A stretch of DNA of 64,000 bases from Lineus longissimus (Eukaryota > Nemertea > Pilidiophora > Heteronemertea > Lineidae), in the NCBI RefSeq assembly GCF_910592395.1, contig NC_088311.1, positions 23,096,646 to 23,160,645 on the forward strand, in the 5' to 3' direction. Each line of letters opens with the position of its first letter. Position 1 is the first letter of the stretch. The position numbers were made by a program, and so were the translations under genes. This document shows positions 12,421 through 23,870 of this stretch, one piece after another. The notes under the pieces were generated by a model. That model was not told the origin of the DNA. It saw only the letters and a list, made by a program, of their open reading frames with translations, and made no database searches.

Positions 12421-12834
12421 GCACAATTGGCTGATCCAAGTCACCAGATTGATTGGTCACGAGATGATTTTCTCCAGTCTGAAAGCTTGAGGCTCTCGTG
12501 ATGCGAAGACGTCAAGTCGGACATAACTTTTGAGCAAACGACAGCCTGACGACGAAAATTATTTCCTAAATGAAGGAGTATACGCTAAAAATGTATTCTA
12601 AAATTACATTCATTCCCATAAGTTATGTGCTGCAGTAATATCACTATCCAAAACTGATCCAATAAATAAAACATGATTACGATATGTAAAATCTTAGTGC
12701 CACAGTGGGTAATTCCCTTTGATACAATCTGAGGTTTAACAGCACAAACTATTCAACAGCGAAGTCGAAAAGATTTTAAGCAGATAATAACTGTACAACA
12801 ATACGAGAAAATTATTCGAAGTCATCCGAGTAAG

Positions 12835-13411
12835 CAGGGTTGGCGCGCCCGTTCGCATTTTCGCCACTTGCGAATGCTGCACGAGTGGCGAATGTAAAAC
12901 AATGTCTGGCTAAAAATTTTGCGAATTCAATTTGAATTGCCATGATTTGGCGTGAGAGTAATAGTGTTGTGCGAAAATTGATCAAAGTCTATCAAAAAGA
13001 TCCACTTCCACACCAAATGCACCAAGGAACGATCGTTAGGCAGTCAAACTTTTTTTCAAATTTGCGGGCGGCCGCGCTATCACACGTGGTTGCTATGGCT
13101 GCATTGTAGTTCTACCAGTTACCGCTCATTGACTTTGGTGGCGCTGCTGGTTGCCTTACGCATATATTACCGGCTAGTTTCCCGCTCGCTTCGTTGCCAT
13201 GGGTCTCCGGTCACGGGTTCATCGAATCGTTCGTTGATTGGCTTGTCTCAGTACTGGCGGGCTGCCATTCTCGCACGTGTTACTGGTGGCTGGGTCGACC
13301 AGAAGATGGACAAACGATCGGCAATGGCTAGAGCTGACTCAATATGGCTAAAAGTGACAGCCACTTGGCTAAAAAGTGGCTAGGAGGAAAAAATTCACAG
13401 AGCCAACCCTG
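12835..13411 (+). mobile_element. Non-autonomous DNA element, full-looking copy 1 of 3
   Basis: Begins CAGGGTTGGC and ends GCCAACCCTG, a 10-bp terminal inverted repeat. The inner ~440 bp ('caaagtctatcaaaaagatc', a NotI-containing GC-rich block, 'ggaaaaaattcacag') recurs at 16174-16601 and 40513-40955 in the same orientation. No transposase frame is present. CAGGG-type ends are reminiscent of hAT-like MITEs, but I could not see an 8-bp target duplication ('cgagtaag' left, 'acaaagat' right). Confidence 0.7.
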
Positions 13412-14447
13412 ACAAAGATTTGTTCTATCAACTCATTTGGTCTACAGATTTATTACGGTAGATCTATTTAAAAGACATTTTATCTCTGCTATAATATTAA
13501 ATGCATAAGTGTTAATATGTTACATGTCTGAACATTTTACAGCTGTTAAAAAATACTACAGTTGAGTAAAAAATGATACAAATTCTATCCTTCATTGTAA
13601 AATCGTTAAGAAAGATGAACTGAAATAATATGTCTTCCAGGTCAACTGAGCTGTACGAGAACCTACGAGAACAAAATGTGTGTCTCGTACCATGATGAAT
13701 TAACTAAACTTTCAAAACATTATAATAGCTTATGCCATTGCTATAAACACGCATAAAACAATTTTTGTTTTGATTAAACTTCTGCCTTGAAAGCTACATT
13801 TCTATCTTGCAACACATCTAAAAAATTCATCTGAGTCGTTAGCAGGGTAGAGAAAATAATCCCACAATGTCAATTGGAAACTGAATTCAATATATTTGAA
13901 AAACATGGAGATTTTGACTTGGAGTTACCACGTAAATGGGAGTATTCAGCTGTAGATAATGAAAATGCGTTTGGATCATTTAAGTATAAAAGTACAAACG
14001 TGACAACCTAGACTTCAGTTTAGACCACATTGTCCACTCACAGGTCTTTACTTAGATTATCTGCAAAATGCACAAAAATCGTTGTAAAAGGTTTCCAAAT
14101 CTTGATGCTGTTCACCTCAAGGCTAAGAATTGCATCTCCATAGTATTATCTGCTTTCGAAGGATGTGAAAAGAAATTATTTTCCTTGATTGACTCAAGAA
14201 GTTCCTGCAAAAGTAAGAATACAATTGTCTTCACAGCAGTAACTTCAGCTACGTTTCAAGCACGGAGAGCCACTGGCGAATGAGGTAGACTGCACTGTTT
14301 TCACAGGCAATGGATTAATCACGATGTAAGTTAATTACTGGCTCAGCAGATGCACCAGACCACAATGCTTGTGGGACATGTGAAACATTTCCCCCACAAA
14401 GCTACGTGAAAAAAAGCAAAATGAAAACTATCAGTATTTCATGTAAT
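13412..14447. other. Intergenic DNA / probable 3' UTR of the dystrophin-like gene
   Basis: AT-rich sequence without an exon. A minus-strand AATAAA at about 13454-13449 is a possible polyadenylation signal for the dystrophin-like gene, about 1 kb after its stop; weak assignment. Confidence 0.4.
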
Positions 14448-17400
14448 TTAAGTATTCCAGTTACCTGTGGCTTCCATCTTGCCGACAAACTCAGACATGG
14501 CATCGCCGATCTGGTTAGACACTTGGTATGTACTGCTGGACATAGCACCATTCTCCTCATCACCAACTGAAATAAAATTTTTAAGATATCTGCTTACCCA
14601 GATTTGCATCTCTTGTGAATGAACTATACCCAATTCAAGGTTAAATATTTGAATGAGACCGAAAGAGCAAATAGATTGGAGGCAAAAAATAACACTGGCT
14701 GAAGCCGGTGTTTTGAGCTGGTCTTCAGCCGAGAGAGAAACTACAGTAGTGTAACATTTCTGCCCAGGAGTTAACACAAAAGTTATTCTCTCATAATCCA
14801 AGTTTTGAGTTGTTACAACTTCCTATCATGTCCTAACTTCAAAGCATAACTCACCAGCGCAGGTCAGATTATCTGGGAACTCTTTATTAAGTTTCTCCAT
14901 CAAATAATCAAGCTCTGCCTCCTCATCAGGATAGACCTGAGACTGGCCGGGGGTGGGCAACGTGAAGTGAGTACGCCCCATATACTGACTATCCATTGTC
15001 GCATCCACCGTATCCAAACCGGTGTTGTCTTGCTGTGAATAGTCTGGTGGGCTGTAGAACACGGGGCTGGGTGCAAATGATGGCGTCTTGAAGACATTGT
15101 GGTGAGTGGGTTGAATGATGTTTTTGGGTGTGCTCATGGCATGGTACATGTTGGCTTTGGCAGGGTTTGGTTGAGCTGATTGTACATTGTTGAGTGTTGT
15201 GACTTGTTCTTTCTTCTTCTCCACAGCAGTAGTGACCTCTTGCTGAAAAAGCGGAACATACAATGCAGAAAAACCTCGCCCACGTCTAGGACACCCTCTC
15301 TATTACAGGTGATAGGATCAGATATATAGGTCCCAAATGGATTGTATCTATACAATTGACAGTTGTATTCAGGACAACTTCCAATGATGGGTCATTAATG
15401 AAAAATAAGCCAGAAACCCTAGAGGCAACATATGGTGTTTGAGAGAAGTACCCACCCACTCCTGATGCATAGGACAATCTACAAACCTATAACGTCAAAG
15501 GTAACAAGGGTGAATATAGAATAACTGAGAATGTACAAATGAATGCCATACTTACATGTGCCTGCATCAACCTTCTCAACCTCTCCAGCTGTTCATTCAA
15601 CCTCCGATTGTGCGCATCCAAGATCTCCTTCTCAGCCTCAAGACGTTCGTGTCGGGAATGTAACGCCTGGCTCACAAGTGGTTCATCGTCGTCATCATCA
15701 GAGTCATGTTCTAATGATTGTTGGTGCAGATGTTCGATTTCGTCTATGAGATAGCTGTAAAACACTTGTCATGATAAACAACATTTTGGAAAAGGAAACC
15801 CCAACATTTTAATGATCACCAAGTAAGAGGCTCAAGAAGTCTTGTCCTTATAGAAACTTCATGAATTTACAGAAAATTGTACTAATGTTGCCCATCATTG
15901 CCCCAATAGGGTTTGAAATTTTCAACTTCTTGGTACAATCTTGATCACGGTTGAAGCTAATTATATGACAAAATTCATCCGATAGATTACTTACACATTT
16001 TCATCTTCAAGGTGTTGAATCACGCTCTCCAACTCGTGCACCTGGTCTGAGCCCAGGTTAAATACATCAAACGCCTCTGGTGGGGGAGCAGAGAACTAAA
16101 TCAGAGAATATAATATTCACTAAAGTATGTGATAATTATTATGAAAACAGTTCTATGAGATCTTTATTGAAGTCAGAAAATTGGTCAAAGTCTATCAAAA
16201 AGATCCACTTCCACACCAAATGCACCAAGGAACGATCGTTAGTCAGTCAAACTTTATCATATTTGCGGGCGGCCGCGCTATCACACGTGGTTGCTATCGT
16301 CTGCATTGTAGTTCTACAAATTGCCGCTAGTGATTTTGGTGACGCTGCTGGTCGCCTTACGCAGACATTACCGGCTAGTTTCCCGCTCGCTTTGTTGCCA
16401 TGGAGTCTCCGGTCACGGGTTCCTCGAATCGTTCGTTGATTGGCTAGTCTCAGTACTGGCGGGCTGCCATTCTCGCGATTCTCGCACATGTTACTGCGGC
16501 TGGGTCGGCCCCAAGATGGACAAACGTTCGGCAATGGCTAGAGCTGACTCAATATGGCTAAAAGGGGCTAGGAGGAAAAAATTCACAGGGCCAACCCTGT
16601 TGAAGATATCACTAGGCCTATTTGATGATGGCATTACGATGTTAGCACATGCAGGGAAAAGGTATTCGCACCTCTCGCTGCACCACCTACATCTACATGT
16701 ACAGGGACGAATCAAAGTCCACTACCTAATTTTCTCAGAAAATTATCAGAAATTAAAAAGAACATTTTTGAACTCACCAATTCGTTTTTATTCAATTCTT
16801 TGACAACGACCTCCTCTTCACCACCACTACGCTTCTTAATTGATGGTGCACCATTTAGGTAATTCACTAAGGCAGCTGGTAGCACCATTTCTTCTACCTC
16901 TGCTAACTTCTCAGCCTTTTTCTTTAACTCGTCATGTGCCTTGGCTTCAGGGGGTTCAGGACAGCTGGAAAACAAAATAGACTGAGAAATTTCGTACACT
17001 TTGCATAAACAAAAACCGCAGGTAACTGAGGCTAAAAGTGATCATTTGCAATCAGTGCAGTCCTTGACCAAGGATATCATATTTTCGATTAGTCAATGGT
17101 ACCCTGTGACCAAGGCCTTTTAGAAGTTTTGTCACGTCACATTGCAAGGGTGGTGGTGCTCATATACAACAGCAAGCAGATTAAAATGACATGCCTGTCA
17201 AAATAACACATCCACTCTCGATATCCAAACCAGAAAAATGAACACATTTCGTCAACTTACTAGTCTTCATCAAAATCGCCTGTCTCTGTTCCCACAATCG
17301 GCAGATATCGCGGCCGATTCACTTTCTTCTTGTACTTCTTACTGACATTATTCCGCATTGTTTTCAGTATAGCTTTCGTGTTATCTTTGGAAGACGCAGA

Positions 17401-20400
17401 TTGACAATATTCCTGGGTCGGGTGGTCGATCTTGTGCTTCTTGCTCGTATTTCCCAAAAAGAAACAGGACTGGCAGATGTCGTAGTTGAAGCATTTCATG
17501 CAACGGTACCTAGAGATGGAAGATGAGGTGACAGCAATTAAAAGAGGGCACTCAGCACATTTATTCCAAGGCCCTTCGACTAATGCAAGTATCAATTCGT
17601 TTCTTGTACCCCCCCTCCTCAAGGTAGTTAAGCTATCACCACTAATCTTTGCCGATGCTTGAGTAGTATTTATTTTTCCTTTAGTGAAAATTTGGCGAAG
17701 CTGGAAAGAATAAGGATGCTAATGTGTTGATGTCTTGTCGACCATACAGCCTTACCCAGTAAAATTAGTCCGGTTACTTTATATGATGGTGATAACTGAT
17801 ATATTGTTGATGGTGATGTCTTGACGAAAGAAAAAGTAGCATTGGTGAAAAAAGGGTGATGCTTGAGCCTTAAGATGTCGTTATAGGGTGATAAGGTGTC
17901 GTACCCTTGAGGAGGGGGGGGTACAAGACACGAATTGATACTTGCATAACTGTATTTGCAATGTCCATCGAAGGTCTAAAAATCATTACCTGAATCCGGT
18001 GATTGGGCTAACTTTGCAGATAGTACATTTAGCGTCATGCTTGACCAATTCAGACGCAGCTAACCGATGCATCATGGGTAACCATACAATTGTCTGCGGC
18101 TCCTGCAGCATCCATTCCGTGAACGTCTCTTCGCTTATTCCGACACTGTTTCCAGACATCTGGAAACAGTTCTCCACTGCCGCGCCGACGGCCAGACCAC
18201 CAAACGCTTGCGATTCATTCAGTAACTCAGGGAGCTGAAATAGAAACCATGAATCAAAGAGAGAGTCAGGGCTTGTATCAAATTCAGCAAAACTGAACTA
18301 CCATTTTCAATTAAGCCGGTAAATTAATTTGTAAAAAGACACCCTTGCAGACATCCCATTGTAGGTATGCACTGTTGTGTGTGATAACAAATAGCGTTAC
18401 TGTTATATTCCGGTACTATTTTGGAAGACATCTTTTTTTTTTTAAATTATAATTTGGTTGTCAAATGTTTTGAAATTCTTCTCACCTGCATGAAGTCATA
18501 TAGGAAATGACCGAATTTCTTCCTTTGGACGATGCTTCCACTTTCACTGGCGACCTTGAAAAAATCTGAAAGGAACAGAGAAATAAGGTTACTATTTTTT
18601 AACGTGGCAGCCCCTGGGTGTCCCAGTTTTAAACATGACAGCCTGTCGTGTTCAAACAATCAGGGAAGAGACAGGGTCAAGCCATTAAATGTTAGCCTGA
18701 GTCAATATGCGAACATGCTCATCACGAGTGACAAGTGAACCATGAATCCTATGTAAACCCAGCCTAACCTATGTAAACCCGGCCTAAGAAACTTACAAGC
18801 ATATTTTTCCACCAGTTTAGCTGAGGCAAGTGTAGCAAGAGCGATTTTCAAAGCTTGAAGGCGGATGTTTCCACTCCTCTGTCTGGAAAGTAAGGACAAA
18901 GCTATTCAAAGGTTTTGGCAAAACAGATAGACTCCCATCCCAAAGATATATAATTTACATCATTTTTCTCAAATAAAAAGCAACATTTATTAGATAAAAT
19001 TCTTCACAATTTGCCAAACACCAAAGAAAATACCAAAGTACATTTATTTATTCCAACAGGAAAAAGACTAGATCAGTGATGTGAAGCATCGTTGAACTGA
19101 CAATATAAAACGAGAAGAGGTAACATGAAACGAGTGACGTTTCAATATTTGATTCATGCAATGAAATATTGGCAATTTTTTTAAAGGATAGATCCACAAA
19201 AGCAACTTACGGGTCAAACATATTGAGCAACCAGTTCATAATAACCGCTGTTGTGATATGTGGGTTGATGCTCAGGTTTTTATCTTTTGCCGTCTTGCAG
19301 CAAATGTCGGTTAAGATGCTGTCGAGTTGTGAGCAATCTATAGAATCGTTGTCGTGGAAACCAAAACCATGGCGATCGAAGATCACTGAGACTGTCTGCA
19401 GATCAATCAGGTTCACTGAAATATGAAAGAAAACGCTTTAGTAAAGTCTGAAACACAACAAAGTCTACCTGTGCATAGATATTCTTTGAACATTTTGTGA
19501 AGACTTTCAGATGTACAAAGTAGCAAGAATTGACAAAGACTAGGCTTTATTTATTCATGAAAATTCAAGGATTCTCAATGTCTTGTGAACAAGAACTGGA
19601 CATCTTTTTTGGCGTAAAGAGGAATACTCTACTTACTTTGTAATCTTTTCTGTAGGAATCGTAACTTCATGGCGGTTCTGTATGCTGCGTATCGAATACT
19701 ATCAAGGTCCCCTGGAGAGAAGAGATTTGATGATGTATTCCGCATTAAAGAGTAGGTAGATTGGAACTGCACTGCTTTCATGACGGTTCATACTATTTAC
19801 CAACCAGCGGCACATTGTCATGCCGGTCCAAGGGCACACCGACAAAATTTGATCGTTTGTGCTGCACTTAACAAAAAGATGGTGAGATTCCTGCATCTTC
19901 TGTGGTAAGCTATACTGGCTCGAGCTGTATGAGTACAGATAACTCTTCACACATGCGTCACAGAAACATGACCAATGTTCAACCAGGGTCTGAACCCCAG
20001 ACCTTTGGTTGACAAGGCTAACACTACACAAAGCAATCACTCTAATGACCATGCTAAAGGAACATTTCCACTGGCCTGCATGGCCATGGGCTTGTCAGAA
20101 TAATGCCACCACTGATTGTGCTTTCAGCCAATACTTACTGAGTTCCTCCAAAGTTTTTACAAGTACCGGATGGTCCCATTGCGTTCTTGCAACTTGATGA
20201 CTGGAAAAGAGGCAAAGTTTTTTTTCTCGATACAATTGGCTACATGCGCACAGATGTTGATATCTAACAAACTTTATATCCCATCCTTTTTAGCCAAAGT
20301 AAGTTTTTAGTTCAGGCTTTTTATGAGGTTGTTACTACATGTATCAATTAAAAAAACACATTTGGATATCTTTCCTATAAAGATTCCCTTGGATATGCTC

Positions 20401-21262
20401 CCTGTACAGCCTGTATTCTTAAATGTCCAGTTCCTATGATTGTCTATGGAGTTGTCTTGTTTGTTCAATGTAACTGTCACTGTATTGTGTAACATGTTGT
20501 AGAGAACTGAGAGCCTGGATGAATAGATTTCATCTCGACCTAATGACATATAATATACAATACTCACTTTATGTAATACGGTACTCCATTTTTATATTCA
20601 GCCTTGTCCCATCCATCTAGCAGTTTGTCTGAAAAGAATTAGAAAGGTAACTTGTGGGGGACACCATAACTGTTTTCTCAGAAGTACAGGGATAAAAGCA
20701 TCAGATAACCCTGGAGACCAGGAATTCTTATCTGATTCAGTGATTGTGTGTGTACTATTCCAGGCAGGCCACTCAAATTACCAGGTCAAGCAGCAGCCTG
20801 CCCTGAAAAGTGCCAAAAGAGAGTGACCCAGTGACTTTCAGCTTCAGGGCACAGTAATGAACCTACGTGCGGTGGTGGATCCGTCGTAGCCGTAGGCGTA
20901 GGTAACTAACAACTGCTAAGTGAGGTCACGTCACTGTCTAGTCTTCAATGTCTTCAGGGTAACCTAACAGACGGAAGGGCACATTACCAGTAACCTGCTG
21001 CCGGCGCCTTTCGAATCTTGTTAATCACATTCATAACATGGTCATAACTAGCACTACAGTGTGTGCAGTGCCAGTGGATAGTGGCAGAGCTGTGGATCAA
21101 CTTAGTTATGTTAGTTAATGATTAAGACTAAGAGTGTTAATGTTGAGTAGTGTGTAAAAGTGTACACTTTTGCACGAGCTAAAAAACTGACACTGCCGAA
21201 TAATGAAGGGAAAAAGATTAGCAACACGTACCATGAACATCTACTGTACCCCCAGAAGTCAT
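14448..21262 (-). CDS. Short dystrophin-family protein (WW, EF-hand-like, ZZ, coiled coil)
   Basis: Fourteen exons close in frame to 695 residues: 21262-21232, 20628-20568, 20200-20139, 19711-19637, 19415-19211, 18882-18797, 18565-18486, 18234-17990, 17509-17261, 16964-16778, 16095-15995, 15754-15556, 15242-14855, 14566-14448. After about 15 residues comes a complete WW domain (GWDKAEYKN, VPYYINH, TQWDHP) split by an intron, then the dystrophin EF-hand-like region (AYRTAMKLRFLQK, NWLLNMFDP), then a ZZ zinc finger (CTIC, CMKC, CQSC, spaced His pair) that ends near PRYLPIVGT, then a coiled coil (LEAEKEILDAHNRRL) and a C-terminal helix. This is the beta-dystroglycan and dystrobrevin/syntrophin-binding end of dystrophin; actin-binding and spectrin repeats are absent. 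It could be dystrotelin-like, DRP2-like or a Dp71/Dp116-type short product. The WW domain argues against dystrobrevin. An interspersed repeat sits in the intron between exons 10 and 11. Confidence 0.92.
16174..16601 (+). mobile_element. Interspersed element, copy 2, inside an intron
   Basis: Same 3' end (GGCCAACCCTG) and internal sequence as the element at 12835, but lacking its first ~130 bp. It starts at 'cagaaaattg', almost the same point as copy 3. 'ttgaag' flanks both sides (just before 'tcagaaaa' and right after the final CCCTG), a possible 6-bp target duplication. It lies in the intron between exons 10 and 11 of the dystrophin-like gene, about 80 bp from the acceptor of exon 11. Confidence 0.75.
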
Positions 21263-23086
21263 TTTGATGGCGAAAACTTAATCAAATCATTGAGAAAAAT
21301 GAAAATAATCGATGACAGACGAAACATAAACAAATGAAATCTGGTTGAATGAAGGTGGCAGCACCAGTAGGTGTGGGGTAGGTGTAAACTGTAGACGAAA
21401 GTGTGGACAGCGGCCCTCCAAGTTTGGTGGGCTGGCAGTGTGCAGGTGGAGTTCAATTTGGGGAAGGTGTAAACTGTTGATGAAATTGCTGATGAAAATG
21501 TTGATGGGATTCTCTAACTTTTGTGGCTTGACATTTGTTTGCTTTTTAATGTTTTTTCAATCCAATTGCGCTATATTATACTTAAGAGTCACATAGAGAG
21601 GTGGTAAAAACGAAAATAGAAAATATTTCATATGAATGGGTAATTTTGATCAAAGAGTGGAGGCAATTTTTTTAGGTTTTCGAGACGCGCCGAACGGCTT
21701 TTAGATTCTGTTGAAGGGTCCTAGTACTTACAGATTATCAGCGTATTTGTTCCAAATTTGATATTTCTGACAATTCCAAGTCATATTCTTTCACAAAATA
21801 ACTTTTTATTTGAATGACAATGAAAGTATCAACGAGTATTAGGCTAAAAAAAGTTGGGCCTCTCTCAAACCGATTTTGTTGGTCCAAGATGGCGGATCTT
21901 CTGTCAAAGTGAGATCAGAGCACACTTCAAAATGCATTTTACTGTGAAAATGTCAAATGACAGTCATTAAATTCCACTTAAAATGAAACTTTTATTCATA
22001 TTCATTCTGACATTGATTCATTTGACCTGTGTGCTTCTTTAGGTTGTTCATAATCTGGGTCATAATAGTACCTCGTTTTGCACTCCACAACTGAAGGCCT
22101 ACAGTGAATCTGTTAGGAGCCATACTGGTCAGGCCAGGGACAACACAAGTCATTATTGTCATACTGATATTATAACTGTTATTTCACAAGTAACCAAATC
22201 ACATTACCATGGTACAACCAAATCAGTTTTCTTGTATCGCCCATGTAGAACGCAAGTGTAATGTTGTCTTGTCCAGCTAAAGGACCCTTTGAAGGTTGTG
22301 TCAATGTCTTCCCAACCTGGGTCTTCCCAACCTGACCAGATAACCAGCTCGCAGAGGGTATAGTTGTTTCAGTGTTTTTGGATTGTGTCCAGGCCTTCAC
22401 AATCTGAATAGATAAGCAGCTGGCAGCGGTTGATGTAATGGGCCATGCCAGATTGGTAATTGGATTGGCCATAAGCCATGAATGAATAAACTTTTTATTT
22501 GATTATTATGGATTGGGTCTATAGAAATCGTACAGGGTGTTAATCAGTGACAGTAGCCTACAGTTATTAGTTTTTCCTAAAACAGTTTCTTGCAATGAAA
22601 ACTGGTAGAAAAAAGTGGTGAACTTACTGGATACGCACACATGTTAAACCAGAGTAGCGCTTCGCAGAAAGCTTTCGGCTTTTCTGCTGCGCGCTTGACA
22701 ACATTTTGAATTTAGGTAATGAATGAAACGGCCAGGGGCTATTGTGCTCACCGTCTAGATATTTGGTGGTTGTGGGATGAGAAAGACCCCTGGCGACTTC
22801 CGTGTATATAACTTTATCTTGCCTACCTAGTTGCCGCCCGTAGGGTCCCCGATTTCCTCAGTCGCGCTATAATTCCATGATAAGGCCACGGTGACCCGTT
22901 ATAAATGTTTCGCCAGCTTCGCTATTTTGCCGCTACGCGGCGCGTTGGGTCCTTGCGTCCAGAATGTATAATCCAGATATATCAAAAACAGCAATAGTTC
23001 TATCACTATGATGCCTCGTTTGATTTGAGCTGCTGTTAAGATTTTTGCATAAAGTGTCATCGAATCATTGAATTAACGCCTGGCCA

Positions 23087-23309
23087 ATAACCAATGTGGA
23101 CCACGTGCGTATATTTACATCGCGTGACCTTGCGCGTGACCTGCTATCGCGGATTGGATGTGACACCGTCTGGTGCTGCCAACCGTGTCACGTGGATAAC
23201 CTAATAACCAGTGCGGACCACATGCGTTTATTTACACCACGTGACCTGCTATCGCGGATTGGATGTAACACCGACCGGTGCTGCCAACAGTGTCAATGTG
23301 GATAACCTA
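23087..23309 (+). repeat. Tandem duplication (115-bp unit) in the KEAP1 upstream region
   Basis: Unit 1 (23087-23201) and unit 2 (23202-23309) both run 'aataacca..', 'ggaccac', 'tttacaycrcgtgacc', 'gctatcgcggattggatg', 'gtgctgccaac', 'gtggataacct'. Each unit carries an ATTGG (inverted CCAAT); CACGTG E-boxes lie at 23102, 23189 and 23238. Confidence 0.85.
23124..23133 (+). promoter_or_regulatory. Antioxidant-response-element-like site
   Basis: GTGACCTTGC matches the RTGACnnnGC core bound by NRF2-family CNC/small-Maf dimers. It lies about 740 bp upstream of the KEAP1 ATG and only in the first unit of the tandem duplication (the second unit has lost the 8-bp insert that creates it). A single 10-bp match is weak evidence; the context (KEAP1 itself) is what makes it notable. 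Confidence 0.35.
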
Positions 23310-23870
23310 AACATTAACATTTCTGTCTGGGAAAGATGACTTTGCTGTTTCTTTTTCCTTCTTTATGTTCATTTTTCAAACCGATGTCGGCTCAAACGTT
23401 TGTCTAACTGTAAGAATATACAGGTATGTTAATGACCGATTGGAGTCGACCGATTTACCGTCCCGATCTCAATGATGATATGATGTTTGTCTTTGAACAG
23501 GAGAAGCGGAACAGTGACTGATACAGTCATCAGTACAGTCCGATCAGTGACGACACTGCAGATGCCTACTTTATACTACTATACTGAGTACTAGGCCAAG
23601 GGCGGTCTATACTTCATGTGCAAATGAGATGCCAGGAGTTGGCCTTACTCTGTTACTCAGAGCATATGGTTATGGTAATGAATGATGTTATCAGGGGTTC
23701 ATAGGGACCTTTTCGTCTAAGACAAACCCTTGGCTTTAACCATGTTGACCCTGGCCTTTGTTCCACAGAATAAATAGCCTACATGTTTGTTATTTTATTT
23801 CCAGAACAATACGTCCCACCTGCATGAGCTTTGACGGACCATTTCGAAATAGATTCAAGATACAAGAGCG

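Larger units (their letters stand above)
10853..12834. other. Intergenic DNA upstream of paralogue 2
   Basis: No exon recognised. The proximal part resembles the 5' flank of paralogue 1. It also holds a CACG-rich run (about 11392-11425), a 'ccagtgcctttttt' minisatellite (about 11853-12030) and repeat copy C (about 12202-12420). Confidence 0.55.
21263..23870. other. Divergent spacer between the dystrophin-like gene and KEAP1
   Basis: Head-to-head 2.6-kb spacer. It contains no recognisable coding exon; a tandem duplication at 23087-23309 and a probable untranslated first exon of KEAP1 lie in its right part. Confidence 0.55.

Noticed and set aside
14448-21262. Assignment of the dystrophin-like gene as dystrobrevin
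   Set aside because: It has an N-terminal WW domain and a dystrophin-type ZZ region, neither of which fits dystrobrevin.
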